This document shows positions 17,604 through 28,709 of a stretch of 64,000 nt of DNA, one piece after another. This stretch comes from Marisediminitalea oceani (GTDB lineage Bacteria; Pseudomonadota; Gammaproteobacteria; Enterobacterales; Alteromonadaceae). The translations under genes and the position numbers were made by a program. The stretch's first letter is position 1; each line of letters opens with the position of its first letter. The DNA lies in the NCBI RefSeq assembly GCF_003731635.1, contig NZ_RCUA01000020.1, forward strand, positions 1 through 64,000, written 5' to 3'. The notes below the pieces were generated by a model that was not told where the DNA came from, did no database searches, and worked only from the letters and a program-made list of their open reading frames with translations.

Positions 17604-20600
17604 TTAGTGAAAGGTTAGCCGAACCGACTGCTCACCCAGGCACTGTTTTAACTCGTGCAATAACTGATCTTCGGGTGTAATAAACCAGTGTGCGTCACAT
17701 TTTAAAGAAACTGCCACATCCGGATGTAAAATATCTAACTGAACCGGGCAACTACCGCCCGCATAATTACGTAAAATCGACTGCAACGATGATAACTTAT
17801 CTGGTTTACACCATTGTGTGTCGACTTGCAATGCCAGGGAGCGCGCATTTTTCTCACGCGCCTGAACGATATCCATAGCATCCCGGGCGGTGATTGTATT
17901 GCCCCCCGAGAAATCATCAAAGCTGACCTGTCCTTTGATGACTAAAATACGATCAGGTTCGAGCACTGATTCAAAAGTTTCATACATTTCAGGGAAGAAC
18001 CTGACGTCCATTCTAGCACTTTTATCGTCAAGTGTAACAATTGCCCAGCGTCGGCCTTTCTTATTGGTCATTACCCGTACACCCAGCACCAGACCAACCG
18101 CCGTAGCCATTTGATCCTTGCCGGTTGGACGCAGATCTACCAGACGTCCGTCCACATAGTTACGGACTTCTTCGGCATATTGATTAATCGGGTGACCGGT
18201 TAAATACAGTCCGAGGGTTTCTTTTTCACCGTCCAGCCAGACTTTTTCCGGCCACTGGGGGACTTCAGCAAAAGCCTGACGCACCTGTTCGGGCTCGGTA
18301 GTCAGCAAACCAAACATATCAGACTGACCAAAAGACTCGGCTTTAGCATGCTGATCGGCTGCCGCAATAGCTTCCGGCAGCGAGGCCATAATAGCGGCCC
18401 GGTGCGGACCTAAATTGTCCATGGCACCCGCCAGCACCAGTTTTTCCAGTACCCGTTTATTAACCCGCTTTAAATCAACCTTGGCACAAAAATCAAACAG
18501 GTCGGAAAATGCGCCCTGATTTTCGCGGGCTTCAATAATCGCTTCGATTGGGCCTTCACCCACCCCTTTGATCGCACCAATGCCGTAAACAATGCGACCT
18601 TCGGCATCTACGGTAAATTTGTAACGGCCTTTGTTTAAATCCGGCGGCAGAATTTCCAGACCCATACGGCCGACTTCGTCCACCAGTGTCACAATTTTGT
18701 CGGTGTTATCCATATCGGCCGACATTACCGCCGCCATAAATTCGGCCGGATAATGCACTTTCAGCCATAACGTCTGGTAAGACACCAGTGCGTAGGCGGC
18801 CGAGTGAGATTTGTTAAAACCGTAACCAGCGAATTTTTCCACCAGGTCGAAAATTTTCATCGCCAGGTCCGGGTCGATATTGTTGTTCTTCGACCCTTCT
18901 GCAAACACGGCCCGCTGTTTTTCCATCTCTTCAGGTTTTTTCTTACCCATTGCCCGACGCAGCAAGTCAGCGCCACCCAGCGAGTAGCCGGCCATTTCCT
19001 GGGCAATCTGCATTACCTGCTCCTGATAGAGGATAATGCCGTAGGTGGGCTCCAGAATTTCTTGTAAACACTCGTGCTGATAATCGGCATCAGGGTAGGA
19101 AATTTCCTCCCGACCGTGCTTACGGTCGATAAAGTTATCTACCATGCCCGATTGCAGCGGCCCCGGACGAAACAGGGCTACCAGTGCGATAATGTCTTCA
19201 AAACAGTCCGGCTTAAGACGTTTAATAAGTTCTTTCATACCGCGGGATTCAAGCTGGAACACCGCAGTGGTTTCGGCTGCTTGTAGCGAGCGGAAACTCT
19301 TTTTGTCTTCTAAAGGAATAGCAGCAATATCAACGTCTTTGCCCTGCCCTTCCTTGATCATATCCAGCGCCCACTGGATGATGGTCAGGGTTCGTAGGCC
19401 AAGAAAGTCGAACTTAACGAGGCCGGCGGTTTCCACATCATTTTTATCGAACTGGGTAACCGGATTCTTACCTTCATCATCACAATAAAGCGGCGCAAAA
19501 TCGGTAATTTTTGTGGGCGCTATCACCACGCCTCCGGCGTGCTTACCGGCGTTTCGGGTTACCCCCTCAAGGATACGCGCCATATCAATAAGATCGCGGA
19601 CTTCTTCATCCTGCTCATAAAGCTCGGGTAAACGCGGTTCGGCTTCAAAGGCTTTCGATAACGTCATGCCCGGATCGGGCGGAATTAATTTTGAAATGCG
19701 ATCAACAAAACCATAGGGATGGCCAAGTACCCGGCCTACATCCCGGACCACCGCTTTCGCTGCCATGGTACCAAAAGTAATAATCTGCGATACCGCATCA
19801 CGGCCGTACAGCTCAGCAACGTGGTCGATAACCTCGTCACGCCGGTCCATACAGAAGTCAACGTCGAAGTCGGGCATCGAGACCCGCTCCGGGTTAAGGA
19901 ACCGTTCGAATAGCAGGTCAAATTCCAGCGGATCCAGATCAGTGATCTTAAGCGCATAAGCCACCAGCGAGCCGGCACCGGAACCACGCCCCGGCCCCAC
20001 CGGGATATCATTGTCCTTACTCCACTGGATGAACTCCATAACGATAAGGAAGTAGCCCGGGAAGCCCATCTGGTTAATAACGTCGAGTTCAATTTTAAGC
20101 CGTTCATCATAAGCCGGGCGCTTTTCCTGACGCTCCGCTTCATCCGGGAACAAAAACTCAAGGCGTTCTTCCAGACCTTCTTCTGAAACCTTTACCAGGA
20201 AGTCTTCGGTAGTCATTCCACCAGTTGGAAACTGCGGCAGGAAGTACTCGCCAAGGCGCACGGTAACGTTACACCGCTTGGCTATTTCAACCGTGTTTTC
20301 AATGGCTTCCGGAATATCCTCGAACAGTGCCACCATCTCTTCGCTACTGCGCAGATACTGCTGTTCACTGTAGTGTTTGGGACGGCGTTTATCATCCAGG
20401 GTGTAGCCATCGTGAATACACACCCGAATTTCGTGGGCGTCAAACTTATCCCGGTCGATAAAACACACTTCGTTGGTGGCAACTACCGGCAGTCCACGCT
20501 CTTCAGCTAACGCAAACGCGGCGTGATTATAATCTTCTTCACCGCGCCGCCCGGTACGGACCATTTCAAGATAAAAGCGGTCGGCAAAGTGGTTGGTGTA

Positions 20601-21068
20601 AAATGCCAGGTTTTCCTCGAGCATTTTAGGGTTGTTCTTCACCAGGAGTTGGCCAATATCCCCTTTCATGCCGCCGGACAATAATATTACGCCCTCAGCG
20701 TGCTCCGCCAGCCATTGTTTGTCGATCACCACCTTGTGATGAACATGACCGCGTAAATAGGCTTTAGAGATGAGCAGGGTAATATTTTTATACCCTTCAT
20801 TGTTCATCGCCAGCAAGGTAAGACGAAACGGCTCGTCGGGAAAGTCTTCGCTTTGCACCCAGAAATCGGTGCCAATGATGGGTTTTATCCCGCGGGAGTG
20901 CGCCTCTGAATAATATTTTACCAGGCCACACATATTCATCTGATCGGTGATAGCCACCGCCGGCATGCCCAGCTCTTCCACTTTGGCCAGAATAGGTTTG
21001 ACCTTATTCAGACCATCCATCATGGAAAAGTCACTGTGTACCCGTAAATGAACAAAGTTCGCTGACAT
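17604..21068 (-). CDS. dnaE: DNA polymerase III alpha subunit
   Basis: The 1154-residue replicative polymerase catalytic subunit. It has an N-terminal PHP domain ([12 protein letters not shown] at 8-19), a palm with the catalytic aspartates in [11 protein letters not shown] (about 399-409), fingers, helix-hairpin-helix motifs near 880, and an OB-fold region near 990-1070. Length matches the E. coli type. It functions in the Pol III holoenzyme with epsilon (DnaQ) and theta. It starts 6 bp after the rnhB stop, as in the conserved lpxB-rnhB-dnaE-accA run, so it is likely cotranscribed. Confidence 0.98.
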   Translation of the reverse strand: MSANFVHLRVHSDFSMMDGLNKVKPILAKVEELGMPAVAITDQMNMCGLVKYYSEAHSRGIKPIIGTDFWVQSEDFPDEPFRLTLLAMNNEGYKNITLLISKAYLRGHVHHKVVIDKQWLAEHAEGVILLSGGMKGDIGQLLVKNNPKMLEENLAFYTNHFADRFYLEMVRTGRRGEEDYNHAAFALAEERGLPVVATNEVCFIDRDKFDAHEIRVCIHDGYTLDDKRRPKHYSEQQYLRSSEEMVALFEDIPEAIENTVEIAKRCNVTVRLGEYFLPQFPTGGMTTEDFLVKVSEEGLEERLEFLFPDEAERQEKRPAYDERLKIELDVINQMGFPGYFLIVMEFIQWSKDNDIPVGPGRGSGAGSLVAYALKITDLDPLEFDLLFERFLNPERVSMPDFDVDFCMDRRDEVIDHVAELYGRDAVSQIITFGTMAAKAVVRDVGRVLGHPYGFVDRISKLIPPDPGMTLSKAFEAEPRLPELYEQDEEVRDLIDMARILEGVTRNAGKHAGGVVIAPTKITDFAPLYCDDEGKNPVTQFDKNDVETAGLVKFDFLGLRTLTIIQWALDMIKEGQGKDVDIAAIPLEDKKSFRSLQAAETTAVFQLESRGMKELIKRLKPDCFEDIIALVALFRPGPLQSGMVDNFIDRKHGREEISYPDADYQHECLQEILEPTYGIILYQEQVMQIAQEMAGYSLGGADLLRRAMGKKKPEEMEKQRAVFAEGSKNNNIDPDLAMKIFDLVEKFAGYGFNKSHSAAYALVSYQTLWLKVHYPAEFMAAVMSADMDNTDKIVTLVDEVGRMGLEILPPDLNKGRYKFTVDAEGRIVYGIGAIKGVGEGPIEAIIEARENQGAFSDLFDFCAKVDLKRVNKRVLEKLVLAGAMDNLGPHRAAIMASLPEAIAAADQHAKAESFGQSDMFGLLTTEPEQVRQAFAEVPQWPEKVWLDGEKETLGLYLTGHPINQYAEEVRNYVDGRLVDLRPTGKDQMATAVGLVLGVRVMTNKKGRRWAIVTLDDKSARMDVRFFPEMYETFESVLEPDRILVIKGQVSFDDFSGGNTITARDAMDIVQAREKNARSLALQVDTQWCKPDKLSSLQSILRNYAGGSCPVQLDILHPDVAVSLKCDAHWFITPEDQLLHELKQCLGEQSVRLTFH

Positions 21069-21074
21069 TTTTTA

Positions 21075-21671
21075 TTAACCTTTAGTTGTCACCGAGGATT
21101 CTGCAGCAGTAAGTAATGCCTGCACCGGTTTAAAACTTTTGCGATAACACGATAATACACCGTTGTCGGCCAGCGCTGCAAAGTGCGCTTTGGTGGGATA
21201 GCCTTTGTGCGCGGCAAATCCATAGGCAGGATATTGCTTATCCAGCTCCAGCATATCGTTATCCCGCTCCACTTTGGCCAGAATCGATGCGGCCGAAATT
21301 TCAGGATGCAGGCTATCGCCTTTTACCACCGCTTCCGCAGCATAAGACCAGGGCGGTAACCGGTTACCGTCCACCAATACGAAGTCTGGCGTTAGTAACA
21401 GATTATCTACGGCGCGGGTCATGGCCAGCATGGTGGCGTGCAGAATATTAAGTTTGTCGATTTCGGCCGGCGTTGCCCGGCCAATTGCCCACGCCAGCGC
21501 TTTTTGTTTGATTTCAGCCGATAACGTTTTGCGCTTTTTCTCGCTGAGTTTTTTAGAGTCCGTTAGTCCCTCTATGGGATTGTTCGGATCGAGTATCACC
21601 GCAGCGGTGACAACATCGCCCACTAGCGGGCCCCGGCCAACTTCATCTACGCCGGCAATATACTTACTCAT
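21075..21671 (-). CDS. rnhB: Ribonuclease HII
   Basis: A 198-residue type 2 RNase H that removes ribonucleotides from DNA and degrades RNA-DNA hybrids. Catalytic D9 and E10 lie in [11 protein letters not shown]; further conserved stretches are [12 protein letters not shown] and [19 protein letters not shown]. The start overlaps the end of lpxB by 8 bp, suggesting translational coupling. It is flanked by lpxB and dnaE exactly as in other gammaproteobacteria. Confidence 0.97.
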   Translation of the reverse strand: MSKYIAGVDEVGRGPLVGDVVTAAVILDPNNPIEGLTDSKKLSEKKRKTLSAEIKQKALAWAIGRATPAEIDKLNILHATMLAMTRAVDNLLLTPDFVLVDGNRLPPWSYAAEAVVKGDSLHPEISAASILAKVERDNDMLELDKQYPAYGFAAHKGYPTKAHFAALADNGVLSCYRKSFKPVQALLTAAESSVTTKG

Positions 21672-22818
21672 TAATTACTTCCAGAACGGCTTCTGCCGCA
21701 CGCTCATCGGCGTTTTGCTTTAACGACTGGTGCAATTCAACAAACCTATCTGTTAACGCTGTGGTATCGGCATCAAACAAGTTGAGCAGTTCACTGCACA
21801 GCCGCTCGGGATTGACATCCTCCTGCAACAGCTCGGGCACCAGTGCTTCGTTAGCCAGAATATTCGGTAATGAAAAATACGCCGGTTTGTATAACCGCAT
21901 CATCATTTTGTGGGTTAACCAGGATAGCAGGTAGGCCGATACCATGGGCCGCTTGCACAGCATGGCTTCCAGTGTAGCCGTGCCGGAAGCAAGCAGGATC
22001 ACATCGCTGGCAATCATGGCTTCACGGGATTGCCCCGCCAGCACCATTACCCGACTATCTTTAAGCCAGTCCGGTTTATTGGTTTGCAGGTATTGTTCAA
22101 TTTGTTGCAAGCGTCTGTCATTGGCGGCCGGGATAACAATCTGACAGTCCGGCTTATGCTGCCACAATTGTTCTACCGTAGCGGTAAATACCGGCAGCAA
22201 TTTTGCCACCTCGCCGCTCCGGCTACCGGGTAGTAATGCCAGGCACTGACTATCGTTGCTCAGGCCTAGCGCTACTCTGGCTTCGGCCTGGTCCGGATGC
22301 AGCGGAATAATGTCGGCCATGGTGTGACCAACAAAGCTATAAGGCACCTGGTATTTATCGTAGACATCCTGCTCGAAAGGAAAAATCCCCAGTACCCGGT
22401 TAGTGGCCCTGGCAATTTTAACTATACGCTTTTCCCGCCACGCCCAGACGGTTGGGCTAACGTAGTGTACGGTTTTAATGCCATGTTGTTTTAAGGCAGT
22501 TTCTACACGCAGGTTAAAATCGGGCGCATCAACACCAATATAAACGTCCGGAGGGTGCTTTATAAAATGAGCGATGAGTTCATTTTTGACTTTCAGAATG
22601 GGCCGGATGCTGGATAACACTTCTACCAGTCCCATCACCGAAAGAATTTCGATATCAAACAGACTGGTGCAACCCGCAGCCTGCATATTCGGCCCGGCAA
22701 TACCTTCAAAGACGGCATCGGGGTAACGACGTTTTAAGGCAGTAATAAGACCTGCTGCCAGAACGTCGCCGGAGGGTTCGCCGGCGACAACGGCAATACG
22801 TAGCGGTTTTACCGGCAT
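21664..22818 (-). CDS. lpxB: Lipid-A-disaccharide synthase
   Basis: A 384-residue peripheral membrane GT-B glycosyltransferase (family GT19). It joins UDP-2,3-diacylglucosamine and lipid X to make the lipid A disaccharide backbone. [15 protein letters not shown] (10-24) is the N-terminal signature, and [10 protein letters not shown] marks the nucleotide-sugar side. It starts 3 bp after lpxA and overlaps rnhB, so lpxA-lpxB-rnhB-dnaE is very compact. Confidence 0.97.
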   Translation of the reverse strand: MPVKPLRIAVVAGEPSGDVLAAGLITALKRRYPDAVFEGIAGPNMQAAGCTSLFDIEILSVMGLVEVLSSIRPILKVKNELIAHFIKHPPDVYIGVDAPDFNLRVETALKQHGIKTVHYVSPTVWAWREKRIVKIARATNRVLGIFPFEQDVYDKYQVPYSFVGHTMADIIPLHPDQAEARVALGLSNDSQCLALLPGSRSGEVAKLLPVFTATVEQLWQHKPDCQIVIPAANDRRLQQIEQYLQTNKPDWLKDSRVMVLAGQSREAMIASDVILLASGTATLEAMLCKRPMVSAYLLSWLTHKMMMRLYKPAYFSLPNILANEALVPELLQEDVNPERLCSELLNLFDADTTALTDRFVELHQSLKQNADERAAEAVLEVINE

Positions 22819-22821
22819 CGC

Positions 22822-23592
22822 TTAACGGATGATGCCGCGTTCAGACGCTGCCAGGAAGGTGATCACCATGCCAATTTCAGGATGCTCATCTGCCATTTCG
22901 GTTAGTTTTTTAATAGCTTCATCAAGCGTATTGTTTTCACGATAAATCGCTTTATATCCGCGCTTGATAGCCATAACGGTTTCTTTACTATAACCACGGC
23001 GACGCAAACCTTCAGAATTGATCCCCTGAGGAATGTGCTTGGTTCCACTGACCATGACAAACGGGGGCACATCACGCAAAATAATCGCGCCACCGCCCAT
23101 AAACGAGTGAGCACCAATTTTACAAAACTGATGAACAGCCGTCGCACCACCAAAAATGGCGTAATCACCCACTTCAACGTGCCCTGCCAGCATCACGTTA
23201 TTCGCAATGATGATATTACTGCCAAGGACACAATCATGCGCAATGTGCGCGTTAACCATGAACAGGTTGTCGGAGCCAATGCGCGTCACACTTTCGTCTT
23301 GTACGGTACCACGATGAACTGTAACGCCTTCACGAAAAACGTTATTGTTACCAATAAGCAATTCGGTACGCTCACCAGCGTATTTCTTGTCCTGGCAGTC
23401 TTCGCCGATTGAGCAAAACTGATAAAAATGGTTACCCTGACCTATGCGGGTAGGCCCTTTGATAACCACATGTGATTCAATGCGGCAGTTATCACCTATC
23501 ACCACCTCATCACCAATAATGGCAAACGGGCCTACTGTGACGTTATTACCAAGGGTCGCACCGGGGGAAATCACCGCAGTTTCATGAATCAC
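22822..23592 (-). CDS. lpxA: UDP-N-acetylglucosamine acyltransferase
   Basis: A 256-residue enzyme, the usual length, made of left-handed beta-helix hexapeptide repeats over the first ~190 residues and a helical C-terminus. It transfers a 3-hydroxyacyl chain from ACP to UDP-GlcNAc, the first step of lipid A synthesis. The catalytic-histidine region ([17 protein letters not shown], then AVHQFC) is intact. It starts 1 bp after fabZ, so the two compete for the same hydroxyacyl-ACP substrate from one transcript. Confidence 0.97.
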   Translation of the reverse strand: MIHETAVISPGATLGNNVTVGPFAIIGDEVVIGDNCRIESHVVIKGPTRIGQGNHFYQFCSIGEDCQDKKYAGERTELLIGNNNVFREGVTVHRGTVQDESVTRIGSDNLFMVNAHIAHDCVLGSNIIIANNVMLAGHVEVGDYAIFGGATAVHQFCKIGAHSFMGGGAIILRDVPPFVMVSGTKHIPQGINSEGLRRRGYSKETVMAIKRGYKAIYRENNTLDEAIKKLTEMADEHPEIGMVITFLAASERGIIR

Positions 23593-23593
23593 G

Positions 23594-24043
23594 TTATTTC
23601 TTCTCTCTCATTGCACACATAAACTCAGCGTAGCAGGCTTCTTCGCCGTCGACACTTGCGACGCCTTTGAACTTCCAGATCCCACGACGCTCTTTTACCA
23701 GACACACATCAAACTCAAGTTTGTCACCTGGGGTGACCGGCCGCTTAAAACGCGCATTATCAATGCCGGCATATAAGTATAGCTTATCGTTTTTCCCAAT
23801 GGTCTTGAACCCTAAAATGCCTGCAGCCTGGGCCATCGCTTCAAGGATAAGAACCCCTGGGAAAATAGGATAATCGGGGAAATGGCCGGTAAAACATGGC
23901 TCGTTCAGTGTAATGTTTTTATAGGCTTTAATACTGACACCCAGTTCAAAATCCGTCACTCTGTCAATCAACAGAAACGGATACCGGTGAGGCAGCAAAT
24001 CCATGATTTCACGGATTTCAATGGTATTAAGTGGGTTGGCCAA
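23594..24043 (-). CDS. fabZ: 3-hydroxyacyl-ACP dehydratase
   Basis: A 149-residue hot-dog fold dehydratase of type II fatty acid synthesis. The catalytic His is in [11 protein letters not shown] and the catalytic Glu in [10 protein letters not shown]. It supplies trans-2-enoyl-ACP and works at the branch with LpxA. Its ATG follows AGGAGA closely. Unusually for this gene order, the gene upstream is skp, not lpxD, and a terminator lies between them, so fabZ must begin a new transcription unit within 24044-24141. Confidence 0.97.
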   Translation of the reverse strand: MANPLNTIEIREIMDLLPHRYPFLLIDRVTDFELGVSIKAYKNITLNEPCFTGHFPDYPIFPGVLILEAMAQAAGILGFKTIGKNDKLYLYAGIDNARFKRPVTPGDKLEFDVCLVKERRGIWKFKGVASVDGEEACYAEFMCAMREKK

Positions 24044-24141
24044 AAATTATCTCCTTCGACACGGTATAAGCAGACAGCTCCCTATATGGTGCCTTGCCGC
24101 TATGACTTTTAATGGGCCGCAACCTTACGCGTTAATCACTT

Positions 24142-24179
24142 AAAAACAAATCAGACCAACACACTGCGCTGGCCTGATT
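24142..24179 (-). terminator. Terminator after skp, in the usual place of lpxD
   Basis: On the minus strand AATCAGGCCA pairs with TGGTCTGATT (one G-U pair) and is followed by TGTTTTT. A second inverted repeat, CTGTAAGT / ACTTACAG, lies at 24205-24231. Together they occupy the short skp-fabZ gap. Confidence 0.75.
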
Positions 24180-24271
24180 GATTACGATTAGATACTAGTT
24201 GTTGCTGTAAGTACCTGCTGACGACTTACAGAACAGTATTAAACTCCTGCTCTGTAGTTACCAGCCGCTGA

Positions 24272-24787
24272 CTAGTTTAATTTACTCAGTTGATCCAGTA
24301 CTTTTTGTGACAGGTCGTTGCTTTCGTCTGCATAAACCACAGCCGGTGCATCCAGAACCAGATCGTAGTCGTTTTCCGCAGCAACTGAATCAATCGCTTG
24401 CTTGATAAGCGCTAAAATTTTGTTGCGCTCTTCATTCTGACGACGCTGGATGTTTTGCTGAAGTGGCTGAACTTTCTGAGAAAGTTGCTCACGCACGGTC
24501 AGAATTTTTTCTTCCAGCTCTTTCTTTTCGGTAGCACTCATGGTTGCCGCGTCACGCTGTAATTTCTCAGCATATAACTGGCCATCACGCTGTAACATGT
24601 TAACTTCGTCAACCTGTTCTTTAAATTCCATGGAAATGGCATTCTGGATTTCCGCCGCTTGCGGCAGCGCCTGAAAAATACCCTGCACGTTTACCACGGC
24701 GATCTTTTGCTCTGCCATTACTGCAGAACTAAACATCGCACTACCTAACATTGCCGATGCAATTGCGTATTTTGCCAACTGTTTCAA
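24272..24787 (-). CDS. skp: Periplasmic chaperone Skp (OmpH)
   Basis: A 171-residue secreted protein with a signal peptide ending AVMAEQ (cleavage near 25). The mature part is mostly long alpha-helical arms (about 60-130, rich in Q, E and K, forming coiled-coil tentacles) that as a trimer hold unfolded outer-membrane proteins. YDLVLDAPAVVYAD near the C-terminus is typical. It lies 39 bp downstream of bamA, the standard order, and delivers clients to the BAM complex. Its transcript probably ends at the terminator at 24142-24179. Confidence 0.94.
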   Translation of the reverse strand: MKQLAKYAIASAMLGSAMFSSAVMAEQKIAVVNVQGIFQALPQAAEIQNAISMEFKEQVDEVNMLQRDGQLYAEKLQRDAATMSATEKKELEEKILTVREQLSQKVQPLQQNIQRRQNEERNKILALIKQAIDSVAAENDYDLVLDAPAVVYADESNDLSQKVLDQLSKLN

Positions 24788-24826
24788 AAGGTGCTCCTTT
24801 TATTTTCTGGTCTGTGCCAGCTACTA

Positions 24827-27301
24827 TTAAAATGTTTGACCAATATTAAATGTAAAGAATTTCGCATCATCACCTTCGCGCTCTTTAAGTGCTCGCGAAA
24901 AGCTAAAGACCATTGGGCCCATTGGTGATATCCATTGTACAGAAATACCGGCTGAACTGCGAAATAATGTCGGATCAGAATAATCCAGTAGTTCATCACC
25001 ACCGATTCTATTTAACTGAAGATATTCATCATAATCAAACTCTGTGTCCCACACATTACCTACGTCCATAAATATACTGGTACGAACCGAGTTAGACGAA
25101 TCTTCTTCGACAAATGGGGTCGGCGTAATTAATTCCAAGCTACCCAGCGCCATGGCGTTCCCGCCCAGGCTACGACGTGAGAGCACGTACGAATCGAAAA
25201 CCGGACTTCCAGGGAGCTGAGTTCCATCAGGTAACGTAATCGCATTTGAACCGGGACTACGCTGTATACCTCTGGGGCCTACAGTGTTGTTCTCAAAACC
25301 ACGTAGCGTATCCGCACCACCGGCTGTGAAGTTTTCTGTAAAGGGTAGAATCTGATCTTCGCCGTTGATATCACCATAGCCATTACCATAACCCAGTCTG
25401 ACCTTGGTTAGCACCGACCAACGCTGATCGCGACTGAGCGGGAAGTAAAAGCGGCCGTCGTAAATGGTTTTAAAGAAATTCACGTCTGAGTTTGGCGTGG
25501 TAATACTGAATGATGCACGCTGCGACGAACCCGCCGTTGGGAACAAACCACGGTTTAATGTACTGCGACTCCAGGCAACCGAGCTTTGCAGGCTGGTATA
25601 GGAAATCGGCGCGTCCGGATTCTGATCGTCAGTAAACTGACTGTAGAAACGGTTAGTTTGCTCGTAATACCCCCGGTTAGACAGCTCTACATCAGAGTAC
25701 GTCAAACCAAAGTTAATCCGGTTAAATTCGTCAATCGGGTAACCAATATTGGCACCGACTGACCAGCGCTTGGAATTGTACTGAATAACGTTAAAGCTGG
25801 AGCCATCGAACTCACTGAACGCTACGGTTCCACCTAAGCTGATGCCGTCTATGGTAAAGAACGGGTCAGTATAAGACAGCTGTGCCGACTTCTGATACGA
25901 AACAGTACTCACATTAACGCCGATGCGCTTACCGGTACCCAGGAAGTTATCCTGCTGAATACCCGCCTGCAAACCTAACTTAGTCTGATCACCATAGCTG
26001 ATACCCGCATTAAATGAACCAGAAGGTTGTTCTTTCACTTTAAACTGCACGTCAACCTGGTCGTCTTTACCCGGAATACGTACGGTATCAAACTCTACTT
26101 CTTCCATGTAGGTCAGACGTGACATGGCGTTTTTCGAGCTTTCCAGCAAATCATTGGAGAGCCAGGTACCTTCCATTTGCACTACGTTTTGACGTAACAC
26201 TTCATCGGCCGTAATGGTGTTGCCGTTAAAGTTAATCCGGCGTACATAGATGCGTTTTCCCGGATCTACCCGCAGAGTCAGCTTAACGGTTTTATCTTCA
26301 TCGTTAATTTCCGGCACGGTGGTTACCGTAGGATAGGCATAACCAAAACGGCCCAGATATTTGCTGATAAATTCTTCGGTGTAGGTCACTTCCGCCTGAT
26401 TGTATAACTCGCCCGGCGTAAGTGGTAATACTCGTTCAATGTAGTTCTCATGACCCAGCATTTCACCCACCAGCTCAACTTCTGAGATGGTGTATTGCTC
26501 ACCTTCGGTGACGTTCAGTGAAATATAGATACCGTCTTTCTCAGGGGTCATGGCCACCTGAGTAGAATCTACATTGAAGCGCAGATACCCGCGGTCCATG
26601 TAGAAATTGGTCAGGGTTTCCATATCCCCCTGCAGCGTTTGCTGCTGATAACGGGTTTCTGACAGGAAATCATACCAGGCAGTATTAAACTGCAACTCAA
26701 AATCTTCCAGCAGTTCCTGGTCTGAGAACAGTTCGTTACCAACGATATTGATTTGTTTGATATCGGCCGCATCGCCCTCTTCAAACAATAGCTTCAAATC
26801 CACCCGGTTACGCGGTAAAGGCGTGATGATCGCGGTGACGTCGGCGTTATATTTACCAATGCTGTAAAAGAAGTCTTTCAGGCCATTTTCAATGGAGGTC
26901 AGAACGGTTTTATCCAGTGGCTCACCCACCCGAATATTACTGCCGTCCAGACTTTCCTGAAGCTGCTCATCTTTAATGTCATCGTTGCCGTCAAAAATAA
27001 TGTTACTGATGGTCGGACGTTCGGCAACTTTTATCACCAGTGTATTGCCATCACGCAATACCTGAATGTTTTCAAAGTGTGTTGACGAATACAGAGACCG
27101 AATCAACTGTGTAATTCGAAATGAATTGACTTCGTCACCTTTTTGCACCGGAATGTAGGTTAGCGCGGCGCCCAAAGCAACCCGCTGCAGGCCTTCAACC
27201 CGGATATCTTCTACGACAAACTCACTGTTGCCTGAAGCAGCGTTGGCTAAGCTAGCACTGGAGCATAACAATCCGGCTACTACTAACTGATTAAACTTCA
27301 T
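24827..27301 (-). CDS. bamA: Outer membrane protein assembly factor BamA
   Basis: An 824-residue outer-membrane protein with a signal peptide (about 1-22, SLANAAS). Five POTRA domains follow (about 25-425) and then a 16-strand Omp85 barrel (about 430-824) ending in the aromatic strand FFTFNIGQTF. The conserved barrel-lumen motif region TLRGFENNTVGPRG is present (canonical VRGF reads LRGF). BamA is the core insertase of the BAM complex. The gene follows rseP and precedes skp, so one transcript links envelope stress control, barrel assembly and the chaperone. Confidence 0.97.
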   Translation of the reverse strand: MKFNQLVVAGLLCSSASLANAASGNSEFVVEDIRVEGLQRVALGAALTYIPVQKGDEVNSFRITQLIRSLYSSTHFENIQVLRDGNTLVIKVAERPTISNIIFDGNDDIKDEQLQESLDGSNIRVGEPLDKTVLTSIENGLKDFFYSIGKYNADVTAIITPLPRNRVDLKLLFEEGDAADIKQINIVGNELFSDQELLEDFELQFNTAWYDFLSETRYQQQTLQGDMETLTNFYMDRGYLRFNVDSTQVAMTPEKDGIYISLNVTEGEQYTISEVELVGEMLGHENYIERVLPLTPGELYNQAEVTYTEEFISKYLGRFGYAYPTVTTVPEINDEDKTVKLTLRVDPGKRIYVRRINFNGNTITADEVLRQNVVQMEGTWLSNDLLESSKNAMSRLTYMEEVEFDTVRIPGKDDQVDVQFKVKEQPSGSFNAGISYGDQTKLGLQAGIQQDNFLGTGKRIGVNVSTVSYQKSAQLSYTDPFFTIDGISLGGTVAFSEFDGSSFNVIQYNSKRWSVGANIGYPIDEFNRINFGLTYSDVELSNRGYYEQTNRFYSQFTDDQNPDAPISYTSLQSSVAWSRSTLNRGLFPTAGSSQRASFSITTPNSDVNFFKTIYDGRFYFPLSRDQRWSVLTKVRLGYGNGYGDINGEDQILPFTENFTAGGADTLRGFENNTVGPRGIQRSPGSNAITLPDGTQLPGSPVFDSYVLSRRSLGGNAMALGSLELITPTPFVEEDSSNSVRTSIFMDVGNVWDTEFDYDEYLQLNRIGGDELLDYSDPTLFRSSAGISVQWISPMGPMVFSFSRALKEREGDDAKFFTFNIGQTF

Positions 27302-27353
27302 CTATTCTTTTTCTTCCTGCTGCGTTCGCTTATTCTTGCTGACGTCTGCATTC

Positions 27354-28706
27354 TTACGACAAACGTGTAATATCATTAATTATGGCAATGCTCATTATGG
27401 TAAATAACAGCATGGCACCAATTCTAAATCCCCACTCCTGAACTTCCTCAGGTACCGGGCGGCCGGTAATCCACTCAATGGTAAAGTACATCAGGTGACC
27501 GCCGTCTAGCATTGGCAGGGGCAGTAAATTGACTATCCCCAGGTTCACACTGATCAGGGCCAGAAAACTTAAAAAGTAAACCAGGCCATATCCTGCACTG
27601 TTACCCGCGCCCTGCGCGATAGCAATCGGGCCGCTCAGGTTTTTAACTGATACATCACCAGTAATCAGTTTCCCTATCATTTCGACGCTTAAGGTCATTA
27701 AACGCCAGGTCTTATCGACCGCTTTGCCTACCGCTTCCAGCAGTCCGTACTGGTGGGTAAACACATAACCTTCAGGCCATGGTTCGGCAAAAGGACTGAC
27801 TCCCAGGTAACCGTCCTGCCCCTCTGGCGTATCACGGCGCCCAATTGTGGCAGAAAGGTCATAGGTTTGACCAGCCCTGTTTACCCGAATCTCTAACTGT
27901 TCACCCGGGCGGTTCTTAATTTGGGCAACCAAATCTTCCCAGGCCGTCACCGGTTGTCCATCCAGCGCCACAATCTCGTCGTTTTGCTGAAGGCCGGCTG
28001 CACTTGCCGCAGTCTGTTCGGCCACGTATGCAACGGTTAATGTTGCCCCGGGCCTGAATGGCGAAATTCCCAGACTGCGTAAAGGAGACTCCGAATCCGG
28101 ATCAAAGTTCCATCCGGCAATATCTAAAACTCGCTGGCGGGCACTGTCACTTTCTGAAGCTACAGTTACCGGCATGCTCTCCTGGCCAATGTATGACATC
28201 AGTTCCAGATTCACAGCTTCCCAGTCCGGCGTTTCCCGTGAGCCTACGGCGATAATTTCCATATTGCCGGTCAGGCCCGCTTTCGCTGCGATGCTATCAG
28301 GACTCACCTCACCAATAACCGGTTTGATGGTGCTGATACCAATCAAAAACATTACGTACAAAGCAATGGCAGCAAAGATAAAATTAACGCCCGGACCGGC
28401 CGCAATAATGGCCATTCGTTTGCCCACAGACTTATTGTTAAACGCCTGCGAAGCCATTTCAGGTGGCACTTCATCCACCCGTTCATCGAGCATACGCACG
28501 TAACCACCTAACGGAATAGCCGCCAGGGCAAACTCGGTACCGTGCTTATCTACTTTGCTCCAGATTGGCTTACCAAAGCCAATGGAAAACCGTTTTACGT
28601 ACACGCCACACAGGCGCGCAATGTAGTAGTGCCCCCATTCGTGAACCGCTACCAGAATACCCAGGGCAATAATAAATGCACCGGCATTACGCAAAAATTC
28701 AAACAC
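27354..28706 (-). CDS. rseP: Site-2 protease RseP
   Basis: A 450-residue inner-membrane zinc metalloprotease. The zinc site HEWGH (22-26) is in the first membrane helix. The second catalytic motif, NLLPLPMLDGGHL (near 395), supplies the Asp ligand. Two PDZ domains lie between (about 110-300), the second clearer (AASAAGLQQNDEIVALDG). RseP cuts the anti-sigma-E factor RseA after DegS and also clears signal-peptide remnants. It starts 3 bp after dxr and leads into bamA. Confidence 0.96.
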   Translation of the reverse strand: MFEFLRNAGAFIIALGILVAVHEWGHYYIARLCGVYVKRFSIGFGKPIWSKVDKHGTEFALAAIPLGGYVRMLDERVDEVPPEMASQAFNNKSVGKRMAIIAAGPGVNFIFAAIALYVMFLIGISTIKPVIGEVSPDSIAAKAGLTGNMEIIAVGSRETPDWEAVNLELMSYIGQESMPVTVASESDSARQRVLDIAGWNFDPDSESPLRSLGISPFRPGATLTVAYVAEQTAASAAGLQQNDEIVALDGQPVTAWEDLVAQIKNRPGEQLEIRVNRAGQTYDLSATIGRRDTPEGQDGYLGVSPFAEPWPEGYVFTHQYGLLEAVGKAVDKTWRLMTLSVEMIGKLITGDVSVKNLSGPIAIAQGAGNSAGYGLVYFLSFLALISVNLGIVNLLPLPMLDGGHLMYFTIEWITGRPVPEEVQEWGFRIGAMLLFTIMSIAIINDITRLS

Positions 28707-28709
28707 GCT

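Noticed and set aside
28084-28111. Sigma-E-like promoter inside rseP (GGAACTT, 16 bp, TCTCC on the minus strand)
   Set aside because: The -35 fits well but the -10 matches only 3 of 5 bases, and the sequence is inside coding DNA; not enough to call.
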